64,000 bases of DNA from Exaiptasia diaphana. Its lineage: Eukaryota; Cnidaria; Anthozoa; Actiniaria; Aiptasiidae. Every line of letters begins with the position of its first letter. Within the stretch, counting starts at the first letter, position 1. A model generated the notes under the pieces. That model worked only from the letters and a program-made list of their open reading frames with translations, did not search any database and was not told the origin of the DNA. The stretch spans positions 345,619 through 409,618 of the forward strand of contig NW_018388103.1 of assembly GCF_001417965.1 (NCBI RefSeq), in the 5' to 3' direction. The position numbers and the translations under genes were made by a program. This document shows positions 1 through 13,300 of the stretch, piece by piece.

Positions 1-333
1 GCGGGGGTCCTCGGCGTCCCTTTTAGGGTTTGAAATCGGTATTTTGGTCCCGCTTAGGGTGATAATGACGAGAATTCCCACCAACTGAGTTTTGTGGTCC
101 CTTTTAGGGTATATGACGTCCCTAAGCCGTCATTATGAGATCAAAAACCACAGCTGCTAATTAGATGATTGATTTTATTTTAATCAATTTCACGTCTTGT
201 CACTTAACACTCCTTAATAGACGAGATTATTGGTCCCTTTTAGGGATGAAATTTCAGCACTGCCACGCCCATCATCTCCAAATACAGGTCCCTCTTAGGG
301 GTCATTTTCATAATTTCCGCCGAGGACCCCCGC
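1..333. mobile_element. Miniature inverted-repeat element with TTTTAGGG subrepeats
   Basis: The first 16 bases, GCGGGGGTCCTCGGCG, are repeated as a perfect inverted copy at 318-333. The interior carries about five spaced copies of a CCCTTTTAGGG-like near-palindrome (near 18, 49, 100, 236 and 290) and a smaller inverted pair (GATAATGACG near 61, CGTCATTAT near 128). No coding capacity is visible, so this is best read as a non-autonomous DNA element or foldback repeat. The left end coincides with the window edge, so any target-site duplication cannot be checked. Confidence 0.6.
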
Positions 334-370
334 CCTTTGATATTAGGGAGTCCCCCCCCCGGGATTCATA
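334..370 (-). repeat. Fragment of the poly-G / ACTCCC repeat family
   Basis: Read on the minus strand, this stretch is a run of about nine G followed by ACTCCCTAATAT. That resembles the left end of the larger repeat at 3325-3656 (13 G, TACTCCCCTATAT). It is probably a terminal fragment of the same dispersed family. The match is short and rests partly on a homopolymer. Confidence 0.35.
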
Positions 371-611
371 TAAGCGAAGACACATTGTTATTGATGCAAA
401 TAACTGAAATAAGCATACAATAACGCCAACTTAGTATCGAGAGATGGAAGGATCATATAGGCAGGCATAATTTAGGTGCAATATATTCTACATTTTTCTG
501 ATGAAGAAAAATAGAGTTCGTTGTCTTGATTCATTTTTCGATAAAAGAATGGCTACCGATGGCCTGGGGGTTAGAAGAATACTACAAGATTGAGGGATTT
601 TCGCAGTTTGA

Positions 612-1943
612 TTACGTACCTAACCCACAGCTTCTACAGTTTTCAGTGCTTTGGCTGTTTCCTGCACATGGTTTACCTCTACCTCTGCGTGGAGGGTTAT
701 CACACCTGCGTGTTCTTGTACGAATTCCTGAACCACATATCACACTGCATCGACTCCATGGAGACCATTGTCCCCAATTACCATCGACAGCGCTACTATG
801 GCCAGAAGCAGGGCGCCTGTGACGACTGTAATCACTACTACGCCTACGGCTAGAAGCAGCGCTCCTGAAACCACTACTACCGCCAGAAGGAGCGCTACTA
901 CCACCACTACTACCGCCAGAAGGAGCGCCACTACTACCGCGACCAATAGGCTGTACTCCTTTCATAGGCATAAGTGGAGAATAAAAGAAAATAAGGAAGG
1001 AATGAAGTCAAATGTGGTATAAGATATCAACATATAAGCATAGCAATAAGCACAAGACAAAAAATAAGATAATAAAGATAAAAGAACAAAAACAAACAAA
1101 CAAACAAAACTTCTTAATCTATTGTTAGTCCCTTCAAAGCCCCAAACCTATTGTTTTCAACCCTTATGATTGCTTGCAGCTCGCAGTCTTAATGAAAGAC
1201 CTAAATTACTTTTTGACCTGTTTCTTTCGTCCCGGTCGGTGTTCTAAACAACTGTATCCAGATACCTTAAGGTTTAGAACTGTTATTTTGTGAGTCAGGT
1301 AACGTGAAGTTTAAGAGCAACATTGCAGTTAGGTCTTTGAATGCACTCTGCAGTAACAAGAGGCCGTTATGCATGAGCATGCGCGCAACCGCTGCGTNNT
1401 AANGANCANGNGCTCTAGNATACGGGTAGAATAACATTGTAGTAGCTGCGGAAGCTTCGATTCTGAACATAATTGATGTTTTTACTTATCTTCCACATTT
1501 TTCCAAACAAAACCAAGTATATATATTTACAATGCACACGAATATCTTTCAAACATTTTTGGAAATTGTCCTTCGTGTCGTTGTAATTTCTCGCTTGAAG
1601 TGAATCACTAATGAATTTCAATGAATTTTCAACAGACTGGCGCATGCGCACGCCAAACGGCCCCTTGCTCTCTGCAGTATAAATTGTTCAGTATTCAACG
1701 TTTCTGTAATAGATGTATATATTTAGGGTTAAAAAAGGCCCACGGACTGCAATATTGCTGCCAGACAATTCAATATGCTTGCATATCAGGACATTGGTAA
1801 CAGGGACACATACAAACAACATGCTGCCATTCGCCCAATTTACCTATCCCACGTCCAAGTATCCCTAATACCGGTGTAGCTTCAATTGCTAGTAAAAGGA
1901 ATATGATCGTCCTCGCCATATCAACAATGGCTTTCATCTTCAT
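612..1943 (-). CDS. Secreted protein with one thrombospondin type-1 repeat
   Basis: Two exons join in frame: 1943-1844 (signal peptide, donor GTAAATT) and 958-612, phase 1 at the junction. The start chosen, [14 protein letters not shown], precedes a hydrophobic stretch ending near ATPVLG, typical of a secreted protein; an in-frame Met at 1988 is possible. The 148-residue product has a Gly/Ser-rich linker (about 40-70), an Arg/Ser-rich stretch (about 70-88) and a TSP1 domain (94-144) with the W-x2-W-x2-W core and six cysteines (104, 108, 119, 131, 141, 144), including CSVxCGxGxRxRxRxC. TSP1 domains bind extracellular proteins and glycans; the partner here is unknown. An alternative 3' end uses a donor at 619 (GTACGT) and an acceptor before 563, giving the ending GHR and a stop at 553-555. 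The TSP1 call is firm; the exact ends are less so. Confidence 0.7.
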
Positions 1944-2691
1944 ATCTGTATTGAAGATTGAGTTCGCTCGTAAAGACTCTTTCTTCAAATCGCCTTGCTA
2001 GTGTTTATCTGTAGGTGAAAAACAGCGATTACTAATCATACAAAAAATACAAATCAAATGACCTGATGTGAAAGTCAACAAAATTTCTTCAATTTCGACG
2101 GTATACCACTGTAAAGTGCGGGAAACTATAGCTGTTATTTATTCCATTAAATAATTGGTTATTATAATTTCTGCATATCTGCTTGGTTCATGGGAGATGA
2201 CGTAAAAGTCGATTTTAAATTCAACAAATCGCAGTCATTCATGGTGACAGGTTCTCTTACATTTGTTAATCACATCTTTAGAAAATTAAGCTGAAGAAAA
2301 TTATTTCATGTACACGCGTGACATCAACGTATTGGACTGATAGTTTAGTGCACAAAAGAGTACTGAAGGCCTAGTTTGCACAATTATGCTTTGTGAGCCT
2401 CTGTTATTGTTATGATTTACACCAAAATAATTCTAGTATCCAAATATCACCATAAAACGAATGTCAGATGGTTGAAAACTATTAGCGTTTAGAAAAGTTA
2501 GATGGTCAAAGATTCGAAACACACAGTACAGTAAACTGAAAATGGCCACCTCCAGGCACTCGTGGCCTCCAAACCATAATGGTGCACACTGGGCCTTTAA
2601 CACTGCACTTTAGAGTTAAACTAAAAAAAACCCGTAAAATAGGTATAACACTAATACACCTTTAGTACATTCAAATTACATTGTTTTCTTT

Positions 2692-2713
2692 TGTGTCTAT
2701 TTGACTATCACAC
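2692..2713. repeat. Copy of a dispersed repeat (partner at 60517)
   Basis: A stretch around TTTTGTGTCTATTTGACTAT is shared with about 60517-60540, and weaker similarity extends upstream (TTAGTAC, then CATTGTT) at both places. It looks like two decayed copies of one dispersed element whose limits I cannot define. Confidence 0.35.
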
Positions 2714-2984
2714 TTTTATAATATTAAAGTTTTGTTGTACGGGCGTAATGACTGCACTCAGTTTGCTATTAAAAAGAGAGTGCTAACAATTGAAAACAAT
2801 AGACCTAGCAAAGTTTAGAAGTATATTTCCTACACAATTGAAATTTTTACCGTAAAACAACACGCTTATTCAAAAACAAAAAAACAAATGAAAAATATAG
2901 CCTCACGGTAAATGAGAAGGAATTGAGGTCAAGAATTTTCATAACTCGTGCAGCTATTTTTTCAATAATATAAGATCATGTTAT

Positions 2985-3122
2985 TTCATATTCCAACAAG
3001 TGTATATAAAATATATTAGAAATTAGTGGATATCATCGCTAATATCTTTTTGGAAAAAAAAGATATCAGCGATGGTTTTCCGTAGTTTCTGATATATTTT
3101 GTATATACTTGAAATATGAGTC
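2985..3122. repeat. Long imperfect palindrome (MITE-like hairpin)
   Basis: The left arm (about 2985-3048, starting TTTCATATTCCAACAAGTGT) and the right arm (about 3057-3122, ending ATACTTGAAATATGAG) are reverse complements with scattered mismatches. The centre is an A/T spacer near 3050. Such near-perfect hairpins are usually foldback MITEs. No target-site duplication was resolved. Confidence 0.5.
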
Positions 3123-3324
3123 AAATAGATCAAAATTTCTGAATATTGCTGTATTTCATATTCAAATAAGATCAGATTCATATATATTTTATATAATCCC
3201 ATAAAATTCTTCCTACCTGAATAAAGTGACTTCTCTTCCAGAGATTGAACTGTAATATCTGTTTTCGTATACGAAATAACATAGATAATTAATGAAAGGC
3301 GAAAGGTTTAATTACTATGCTGAT

Positions 3325-3656
3325 CCGGGGGGGGGGGGGTACTCCCCTATATTCGCTATACGGGGACGTGCCGCCAAACAGGGTATCGTTTTCAGCGATT
3401 TTACTCTGGAACTGGGTATCATTTTTAGCGATTTTACTCTGGAACAGGGTATCGATTTCACAACGAATATTCTCTGGAACAGGGTCAGGGTTTAATTCCG
3501 GAATTATTGATGCTAGGTAAAAATTCACGGGGTAAAAAATTCGGTCTACACGCAAGCTAGTGCTGGATTTTCTCTGGAACAGGGTATAGTTTTCAGCGAT
3601 TTCACTCTGGAACAGGATCAGGGTTTTGATGTCCCAGCGGCACACCCCCACCCATG
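3325..3656 (+). repeat. Dispersed repeat with 33-bp internal units
   Basis: It begins with 13 G followed by TACTCCCCTATAT and ends near GCGGCACACCCCCACCC. Inside are about five units of roughly 33 bp, each ending in CTCTGGAACAGGGTAT or a close variant. The unit structure produces repetitive open frames on both strands, which I do not regard as genes. I recall similar poly-G/TACTCCC repeats from anthozoan genomes, but did not check this. Confidence 0.55.
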
Positions 3657-3671
3657 TTGCTGATAGGTTCA

Positions 3672-4282
3672 GTTAATTATCTAATTATAAAAGCGACGTG
3701 TGTTTCTATCAATGAATAACCTAACCAACCAAAGAAAAACACAACTTACCAATTAAAAGACCATTTGCAATGCGCATTTCTTGAGAAGTCGGTTTTTCCT
3801 TCTTCTAGACTTTTCCTGGTATTCCTTTACTTACAAAATGAGCACAAATCCTCCGTGGCCATAAATAGTGAATGGTCCCTAATTAGACTTCATTTTCAAG
3901 ACAGACCATTAGAAAAGTCGAATATGTTTTCCGCAGTATGTTTTTTTGTTTTATATCCTGCAGTACAATTTCTAAAGTAAAGAAAATAGAACATTAATGA
4001 TCATTGCATGTAGACCTCAACTTTCGTAATGTATATATTTCATAAATAAGCCCGGCCTTTCACGTTTGAACTTATCTAATTTTTTTTTTTTTTGAAAATT
4101 CAAAGTTTATGCTGATTAGCAAAATTTTATGAATATCCGCCTATATAATAGCTACTCTTAATTAACTATATAATCATAAAAGAGACGGGTGTTTCTATCT
4201 ATAAATCAACCAAGAAGACGAGGAAAACACGACCCGCCAATTAAAAGAACAATTGCAATGAGCATCTCTCTAGAAAGAAGTT
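3672..4282 (+). repeat. Direct repeat, two diverged copies
   Basis: Copy one (about 3672-3790) and copy two (about 4156-4282) share AATTATAAAAGCGACGTGTG versus AATCATAAAAGAGACGGGTG, then GTTTCTATC and CCAATTAAAAGA followed by TTGCAATG. They are separated by about 365 bp of AT-rich sequence. The MITE at 4287 abuts the right end of copy two. Confidence 0.45.
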
Positions 4283-4286
4283 GGTA

Positions 4287-4421
4287 GACTACAAACATTA
4301 AATGTGTGCAACACTTTCCACTATTTACTACAAAAGAGTGAAACAATAGAAAACAATAGAATTAGCAGTATTTAGCAGTATTTAGTGGTATCTATGTTGC
4401 ACAGTTTTAGTGTTTGTACTC
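4287..4421. mobile_element. TA-flanked MITE, copy 1
   Basis: An element of about 135 bp flanked by TA (4285-4286 and 4422-4423). The ends are inverted repeats (GACTACAAACATTAAATGTG at the left; ACAGTTTTAGTGTTTGTACTC at the right). It is closely related to the copy at 46053-46183; this copy carries a small internal duplication of GCAGTATTTA. TA targets suggest mobilisation by a Tc1/mariner-type transposase, which is inference. Confidence 0.6.
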
Positions 4422-7394
4422 TATATTTTCATTTTCTATTCTTCTATTTTGCATACACCTGATGTAAAGCGTATAATTTTTCCCAGCAGTTTGTGAATGG
4501 AAATATAGAGAGAACGCCCGTATAGGGGAATAATAACCATTACAACTAGGGAGCTTTTCATTTATTCTAAACTGGCTGGCTAAAAAATAACAGGAACAAA
4601 TACTACTTTTTTGTCGCGAATTATTAGTACTTTTGAAAGTTTTCCATTATGATTATAGGGTAGGAAATGGATGGAATTTAGAAATAAATTACTCTGGCTG
4701 AACAGGAATAAATGAATAATACTCGCATTGTCTTTACAGGGTCTGTCCAGCCGGTCCTAACAAAAATGAATAGCGCCCTATAATACACCTTGTGCGTTTT
4801 CCTAAAAACTGTATGAAAACTTTTAAATGACTCATTCTGTGTCATTCAGAAAGAGTGTAGGCTACAAGAAGAGCCATCACAGTCGTAGGTGTGCACATGT
4901 CTTTATTCTCGTGCGTGTATTGAACTGCTGTGTATTAAAATGCTGGGTGTTAAATCCAACCACTTTAACATCAAAATATTGCTACGCGTAGCATGTGACC
5001 ATCAAGTGTAGTTTCTCAGAAACATGATATTTTCAGTCTAGAGGCTCTGGATTGATGGAGTGAAGAGTGGGCTTACAGATAGAGAACAGTAGGTGAAGAG
5101 ATGGTCGAATCATTAAAAAAATATAGAAATAGCCAATACGACGTATGAAGATAATTGGATTCATGACTGGATGGATGAACGAATGGAATGCTGAATGAGA
5201 AAATGGAAAAAAGAATGGCAAAAGGGAAAAAAGAAGAGACAAAAGAATCATTATAAATATATACTTTTTTCAATATTTTCATGAAATAAACTGAGGAATA
5301 AAAAAAGAGAAAGCAATGCCGAAAAAAGAAAAAAATATGTTTTGAACTGAACAGCTGTAGTCGGTTAAAAAGCTAATTAAAAACATATAAAAAGCACCGT
5401 GAACCTCATTTTAGCTCTAAAGGTAATTATTGTTCTGGAAGAATCAGTCATTATCCAGTTCTTCCATCAATATGTTGTTAACGTCTAGAATCTTTCCCCG
5501 TGCGCCGTCATCACCGCTATAAAAGCTTCTGAACAGAGTATCCCCATCCACACTGTAATGATATACAACTACTTGAAGTAATATTGGCATACGAAAAAAG
5601 CATTTTATATCATAGGTATTCATTTAGAGACAAAAGAACATTCAATCTGGCAGTGCCCTATTGCATTATGACGCCGCATCAAAAGATGAAATTGTTTTGA
5701 CGATAAGGATTATGGTCGCCAGAGGTGATCAAAGCGACTGCATATCAAATAAAATGCATATGAGCAATCTTTGATACATGACATATATTAAAACACTGAG
5801 ATCCATTAAAATTCTACTTTCGGGGAATATAAAGGGGCCCAAATTTCTACTAGTTCTGGTTTTGTTAACGTACTGTGACGTCATAATAAAAAAGGGCAAT
5901 TCTCATTTTTATCTCTTACTAAATCCCTAATTTTCTTTCTCTCTAAATAAGTCAACCTTTCTAAAATCAGGTGTACGCGCGCAAAACTAAGAAACCTTTT
6001 ATATTAAAGCTTCCGGCATGTTTAGAATTTCCCACCATTAGATACAAATCGCAAGAGCAATTATTTTAGGTAAGTTCTAGTGTGATCTCTTCTTCCTTTT
6101 TATAAGAGCCTTTGGATTCAATAAGACATTCCTAATAAACATTAAAATGGAAACCATACTGATTATGATAGGAAGGGCGGTGGATTTCTTTGTATTTGTC
6201 TTTCTAATGTTTGAATACGTCAATTTAGTGTTGTTAGTACATGGATTCAATATTAGAAGATGAATTCTTGCTGCGCGTAAGTGATTTGCGCTGAGAATCT
6301 CGTGACATTAGAGGACAAAACAAGTTGGGTGGACGTTTCGCGTGCAGTCTCTCTCAGATTTTCTATAGGAGCTTAGTAAAAGCAGACACCAAAGCTGCAT
6401 CAAATGTTAGCACTTTAAAGGTGAGTTTGTATGGTTTTTCAGTGATTCTAAATATTTTCAATACTGTAACAAAATAATGCAACGATATCATTGACTGTGA
6501 ATGTAAAAACATTTGAATGCAAACTAAATGGAATGGATCTATCAAGAGAATAAGTAGAAAAATTGATCAATTAATGAATGAATGAAAAAGTGAATAGTTC
6601 TAGTTTGAAGGAAATTCAAATTGTTTAACAACATGCGAAACGGTGAGCGGGAAAAGTTGTTTTATCTATTGTCAACTTTCAATTTAAATAAATAAATGGA
6701 AGGAATACTAAATGAATGAAATTAGAGAACAAATTCAATTTCGAATATAGAAAATTTAATAGCAAAACAGCTTGCAAGATGGTGGGAGGAAGAAAGATTA
6801 TTTTTCCACAGCAACATCAACTTCCTTCTTATAACCTTTCCTGTTACGCTTTTCTCACGTCGGTACTTCAAAAAATGAAAACAAATCCAATAAAAATAAC
6901 AGATAAACTAGATATGTTCTGCTTTCACTGTGTAATTGCTTTGAATAGTGACCTTTTCAATCAGGATTTACGTCCCCAATAAAGCAAAATATGAAGCGAA
7001 AGGAAAAATGTTGATACTGCCTCTTGAGCAAGAAAGAGTCGAATATTTCTGAAAGTTAAAATTAATGTTCTTTGCAATATTGATCATGAATGGAGAAATA
7101 CTTTGATTCTAAGATGATGTAATGCTATTTGATGAAGATGATAGTGTAAAATACAGTGGGCGAAAACAGGAGAATTGATTTATAATTACTATATCAGATC
7201 AGAAGCTTTTTTGAAAGGAACAAAATAACTAATACGATAATCGGTTGCCATCTACCTTGGCTCGTATAACAAATTAAGGCTTCACTTATTTCCGCAACAA
7301 GATCTTTAATGATTTTATTTTCCCTGCAAAAATCACTGATGATTTCTGAGCTAAATACTAAAGAGGCAAGGATGATAGGGACATCAGAAATCGA

Positions 7395-7730
7395 TGAGAT
7401 GAGATAATGGAAAATTTGATCAGTCACGTAAATGAACATTATCAAAAACTTTATAACCGAATTGCTAAAAGACCAGCGTTTTATAATGATACTTTGACAT
7501 AATGGAACATTTAATCGGACTTATTTACGTAAATTAATAGTATCTCATAAACTTTATAACACGAATTGTTGAAAAAACTATTATACGCTAACAAAGATGA
7601 ACTTTTAGACAAATGCTGAGATAATGGAACATTTAATCGGATTCATTAACGAGAAATTTATTGATCGAACACTTGATCATTTCTTGTGGAAGTCAGGCGA
7701 CATATTCCTACAGGATGTTATTGTCTTACC
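7395..7730 (+). repeat. Diverged tandem repeat, about three units of 104-120 bp
   Basis: Units begin with ATAATGGAAMATTTRATC near 7395, 7499 and 7620, and share a downstream ACTTTATAAC-CGAATTG block. Unit lengths differ by indels and the third unit decays after about 60 bp. Nothing suggests coding. Confidence 0.5.
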
Positions 7731-10165
7731 TATCTTATACAATATAGAAAACATCCGCAGTTTTTATTTGGAATACATAAGAGCATATATAACACAGAGA
7801 CTACTAAAAGGGGATGTCTCCATACAGACATAGAATGTCGAATACAAAGGACTCATTTAAAGCAGTTGTCTGGCTTCACTTCAGGATCAGGTAGTTCTAG
7901 AACAATTAATCGCATGCACATCTTACGTTTTGTTTTTCATGTAAGCTATTCGTTTCCTTATTCCCTTTACACACTCGTTGATTATCTGACAATTTTACAG
8001 CGTCCAACAATGATCGATCGCTGTTCACTACCCACTCCCAGGGAGAAAGCTAATTAGCTTACAAAAATAGGCAAATGAAGCTAATTCAGAGAAAAGACCG
8101 TTAGAAATTGTTAGGAGAGTTTCCCTGAAGGAGAATTACTGTACTACAACCCTTCTGAAATCCACTAACATCAAGACTTTCCAAAACACAATATCAGTGT
8201 TGTATCCAATAGGAGGAGGTTCTCAGGTCGATATTGCAAACACTAGACAAATGCACAATACTGAGTTCATTGTATCTCAATATAGATATTTTGCGAGCTA
8301 CATCAATACATTCTGCAAGATATTTTATACTCGCGTGTGGTGAACCACATTACAAAGTAAGATATTCAACAAGAAATGCTTTGTATACGGGTTAAAAACT
8401 TGCGTGCGTACCCCTTAACACCATGTAGCACCTGGTTCAAAATAAACAGTAGGTATTCATATGATGACGATTTGTCATGTGGTCAGGAAGTTTCAACATC
8501 AAGCTGACTGTAGCCTCCTCTCCAGGGAACTCTTTTTTCTTCCTTTGGGCTTCCTTTGTAACGGATTCTTAGTGATGCCTGCGGAGTAGGCTAAACTTAC
8601 TGCTGCTCAAAGAATAAACCGCACGTTAAAGTAGAACACGCCCCACAAACGCAAAAGCTGCCATAGCAAACTGATGCCACACACAAAAAAGCTATGCACA
8701 CTAATAGTTTAATAAAAATAAGGTTACTTTTCTTACGTTTTACGCAGGTATTTTTACGTACGTGCACGAACACGTTTAAGATTTTTGATTTCTCTTATTC
8801 TTTAATTTACGTACGTAAGTAATTTACGTATTCTAACGTACTCGTATGACGCAGACTTAACTAAATGAACGGAAAGCTATTCAATACTGAAACGTTTCCG
8901 TAGGCGATGGATTGAACGTAAAATAATCATAACAACATTTCTTCAGATCATTCCGTAAAAGGTCGATTTTCGCGTTTACGGATGAATAAAGTTGTTCAAT
9001 ATAATGCATGTCTAAATTCGTTAAAGTTTGAAAGCCACTTAAATTCTATTCGAGGGTCCTTTGTTTGTGGCGTGTCAGTGGTCCTTCGCTGTTTGCTAAC
9101 GTTACCGCAAGACAAACCGCGAGTCATAAACGTGACTTCTGAAGTGGTCATGTGGTTCTTTGTCAATTCAAGAGTAACCACGATAACTTGATCAATCAAG
9201 GATCCATATTGCAGCACGTTTCTGGCGTTCTAGAATAAAACATCTCGTGTTGATTCTCAATCGAAGACATGATCGCCTGTTTGCACCTGTTTATAGATGT
9301 TTAATTATAACTTGTGTGATTCCATAGTCTAGTCTAGTTTCATTTAAACTCAGAAACATAAGAAGTAAACAAAGGAAAAGCGGTAATGGAATAAGTCTTA
9401 CGTAAGACACTAACGCAAGCATAAGCATTTAAACATAAAACCACCACAACTCAAGCATAAGGATATACCAAAGAAAAACACAAAGGGAAGTGATACAATA
9501 CAAAAAATGTCTTCCTTGCAACGTTTGTGAAAACCAAGCTACTAGTTTTGTAGCACAAGACAAAATGCGACAGAATTCAAGTTTCACGAAAGCAAACAAA
9601 ACGTGGAGTTTTAATGTCAGCTACTTTGGCAGGTTTATGATGAATAAATAAATAAATATATAATATTTAATAATTAGAGGTAATTACATAATCATTTATA
9701 ATAAAATGAATACTATAGTCTAAGCTAATTTATACAAAGAAATATATATATACAAAGAGTTTTTGAAAGAAATTTTGAAGATCGAGTTGAATTTTTTTCA
9801 GTACCATCTTACGGGTACCATACGCATAGCGGGAAGGGCAGGTTCTGCGCTAGTAGTAATTAGTCTTTGCGAATAAATCTTTAAAATTTTACATTGATAA
9901 TTACTGTAGTCGGTATCTTTGCTTCCAAGACAATTTTCCGCAGCAACTACCTATAGCTCTCAGTCTTGAAATGTACTGATCATGTGATCAAGATAGCAAA
10001 TCAATAAATACAAATGCTACGCCTAATAAATGGGTTAGCGTGGACGGGTTCTTTGACGGATTCGGCTGAACGGGTAAGAAATAAGTACACGTTTTGTAGC
10101 TTTGCACGTGGTTTGACATGGAACGTTAACTCTCCTTCTCAATGACAGTTACTTGTGAGAAAGTC

Positions 10166-10386
10166 TCGTCCGCTCACACTTGCGATGTTTGCAGCGCGAT
10201 AATTGCCACTTTGCTATCGCGCAACAGAAATCGTACGTGTAAACAGCCGTGCGAATGTTGCGAAGATGGAAAATCGCCGTGAAGTTGCAGCCAATTTTAA
10301 AGCATGTTCAAAACTCAGGCGATGGTTACGCGACGATCGCCGCGAGAATCGCTCTGCAAAAATCGCAAGTGTAAACGGGCCTTTAC
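10166..10386. mobile_element. CG-rich MITE with TCGCAAGTGT-type ends, copy 1
   Basis: The left end (CGCTCACACTTGCGATGTTT) and the right end (AAAATCGCAAGTGTAAACGG) are inverted repeats of roughly 35 bp with mismatches. The interior is GC- and CpG-rich compared with its surroundings. An internal block reading, on the minus strand, CCTGAGTTTTGAACATGC recurs at about 34190 in the other orientation. Open frames across it are by-products of the repeat. Confidence 0.6.
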
Positions 10387-13300
10387 AGTCTATTGCAAGA
10401 TATAAGAGTTAAATACATCTGTGCACAAGTTTGCCAACACAGATTTCAAAGCATCTCAGATGTGTATCATTTGCGCATAATTTCACAAAACCCACATCTT
10501 CTAAAACAAGATATAAGTTGTATGTCTGCACTTAAATCTTGTGATTCCTGAGAAAATCCTTCCGGGGAGTTTGATTTGGTCGTACAAACCGCCGCCCAAG
10601 GAGAGAGAGACAGGCATCCCGAAACTGAAAACTACCAAGGACCCTTTGCATAAACCCCGACTCCAAAAACTCGGATAGTTCCATCGGCCATTTCTCGAAT
10701 AGACAAATATAGCTTCAATACCATAGGTCAAGTTCAAAACACGTTTTCTCACTCTTGAGAGTTGATTCAATCACTACATAAATATTTTAACGCACTTTGG
10801 AATATCAGGAGAAGCAGCTCTTGGGAAGTTGCGTCTGAAATGGGTACCACTTGCATGCAACATTTCTAAGTAAATCAGAAAAAATCTTTACAGAATTTTT
10901 TAGAAAACAGGAATATCTGCAAAACTCCAAATCCAATGAATCAAAGCAGAAAATCAGTTTATATTATGTTTAGTGTTTCAGAAATCAAATGTTAATGCAT
11001 AAAAATAAATATAGAACAGATGAAGAAGGCTGATAGCCGTTGTTAATAAAGGAAGTGCCCCCAAGGTATCTATCAAGCGATAAGCAAATAGCAGTCGCTA
11101 AAACAAAGCATTTACTATTACAAACGCGAAGAATGGAACTAAAAGAGCCGAACTAAGAATCAATTAGTCAAGGTTTTGGATCTTCGGGGCGTGGAATTAT
11201 AGTTTTGTTTGGGCGGCAAGTGGAAGACAGTGCTCCAATGCCGACATTCACTTCAGAATTTTTAAATAAGAAAGTGAGAAATGTTCCAGCTACGACCTGG
11301 TTTGCTTATTAGTGTGTACATGTGTAACTTTACTAGGGATAGATATTGATCGTATAGTTAATCTTTACACGACTAGGGTATAAACAGGGCTGAGACACGC
11401 TATCATGACAAACCGACAGAAGTAATTGTTTTTTGTTGCATTGTTATCATGAATTAATCGTGTAAACAGGAAATGTTTCAAAGCTAGTGTCGCCTAATAA
11501 AGTTGTTCATAAATACTAGTATTATTATTGGAACTCCCTAAGCAGATTATAAGACAACATTGTCTGATTTGAAGAGTACAAGCGAACTAATAAACAAGCG
11601 AGCAAACAAACAAGAAAGCAGGCAGATAATTAGGCAGTGACTAGAAGGCGAGCTCATCGGGTACTGCAAAAAACTATATGTAGCAACATTGTGTTAACTA
11701 TGCTACCTTGCTAGCAGGCAAGGGATAAACTTAGTAAGCAAACAAGTAGGCAAATGAACAATTTGTTTACCATCGTAATTCAAAATATTTACGACCTGCC
11801 TCGATAACTTCCAAGTTAGTTAGCTTTATAATAAAGTTTACAACACGTGATTATGAATTTTAATACAGCTTACAAAGAGTTATTTGTTAGAGCAGACAAC
11901 TTGACGCTGATTTGACTATCAAACTCAAAAACTAAAAAAAGACGTCTAGCAACAATTCTGTTGCCTCTGTTCTTCTAAAATACATCTAAATTACCTCACA
12001 GATTCATATATTTTGCGTAACTTCAATTACATATTGATTATAGTGATATAATAGGAAGGAACAGCGAATTTCCCGCCAAACGCGCACAGACAAAGCGCGC
12101 GCGCGTACAACGTCTTGAATTAATGATAAGACGATTCCAGCCAATCACAAAACAGCTCGATAAAATATTTCTGACCTGCGTCACTGGAAACCGTGTCAGT
12201 AACAACGGAATACAAATGCCCTATGATTTGAGTACTAAGCTCTAGATGATAACAAGTAGCTGTGCAGGTTAGTGTTGTTCTTGTATCGCTACCAAATGTT
12301 TTTCTTTGCAAATGACTGGAGGAATAGCTATAAAGATAACATGCAATAGATTTCAGTAGTAGGAACGATAGCTTAGTTACTTGTGAAGTATTGACAAAAT
12401 TCCAGTTTTAAAATGCTATCATACAAAATCTTGTCAAGTCCTGTTCCGGTGCAATCATGCTATCAGATCCTCGAAAAGAATATTCTTGTTTCTTATGCCT
12501 CGAGTTACTAAAAAATTACCAACATAGACAGTTTTATTTTAAAGTCGTGAAAATCATACTGTAATTACTATTTTACAATGTGTTTTATGCAGAAGCCGTT
12601 TTCGTCTCTGCCAAACGTAAAAGAATTCGCTATTTAAAACGACACTGGTGAATTGCTGAATGATTTTCATTCGTAAAAATGACTGACGTATATACCAATC
12701 TTTAGCGCCGAGACAGTTTAGTTCCTGCTTTGAAGCTGCACAGTCACAAAACAATGAGTATTTTAGTTTTCAACTATACAAGACTACAGTTTATACAACC
12801 TGTATACGTTTGGGATTAAATTCTGTTAACATGTACTTATCGATTTCCGGACCCTGGTGCTGTTGGAGCCTATATAGATTAGCAATAGCTGTAGCCTACT
12901 GTATATTTGGTATATCAATACAGTTCTAAAGTGATCAGACTTCAATGAAAAGGCAATTGAGGCAAACAGAGATAGTCCAGCCGAAGGTAACACTAGGAAG
13001 ATCAGTGAAGTAGAGCCCGAGCAGCAACTATGGTAAGTAGGTAGTGTTAGTCTCCAAATTGTACTATTAGTAGCAATGTTGTAAATCCAGTAAAACCAGT
13101 TATCAATGTCTAAAAACAAATGACTACTGGATTTCATATATATCGTGCAAAATTATACGAAGGAAAGTCGGTTTATTCGCTTTTTTAGAGCCGTGAGTGC
13201 TTTGGAATGGAAACTACATAATCTAAAAAGACCTATTCCGGTACGGACGTTAAGCTTGAAAAAGCCTAAAGAACAAATTGACAGGTTTTTTTGAGCCGAA

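Noticed and set aside
526-1022. Plus-strand frames over the TSP1 exon
   Set aside because: The minus strand encodes a signal-consistent TSP1 domain; the plus frames are low-complexity shadows.
3289-3651. 120-residue minus-strand frame with LFQSKIAENDT repeats
   Set aside because: It is produced by 33-bp units of a dispersed repeat and includes translated poly-G.
10203-10412. 69-codon frame
   Set aside because: Lies inside the inverted-repeat element at 10166-10386.
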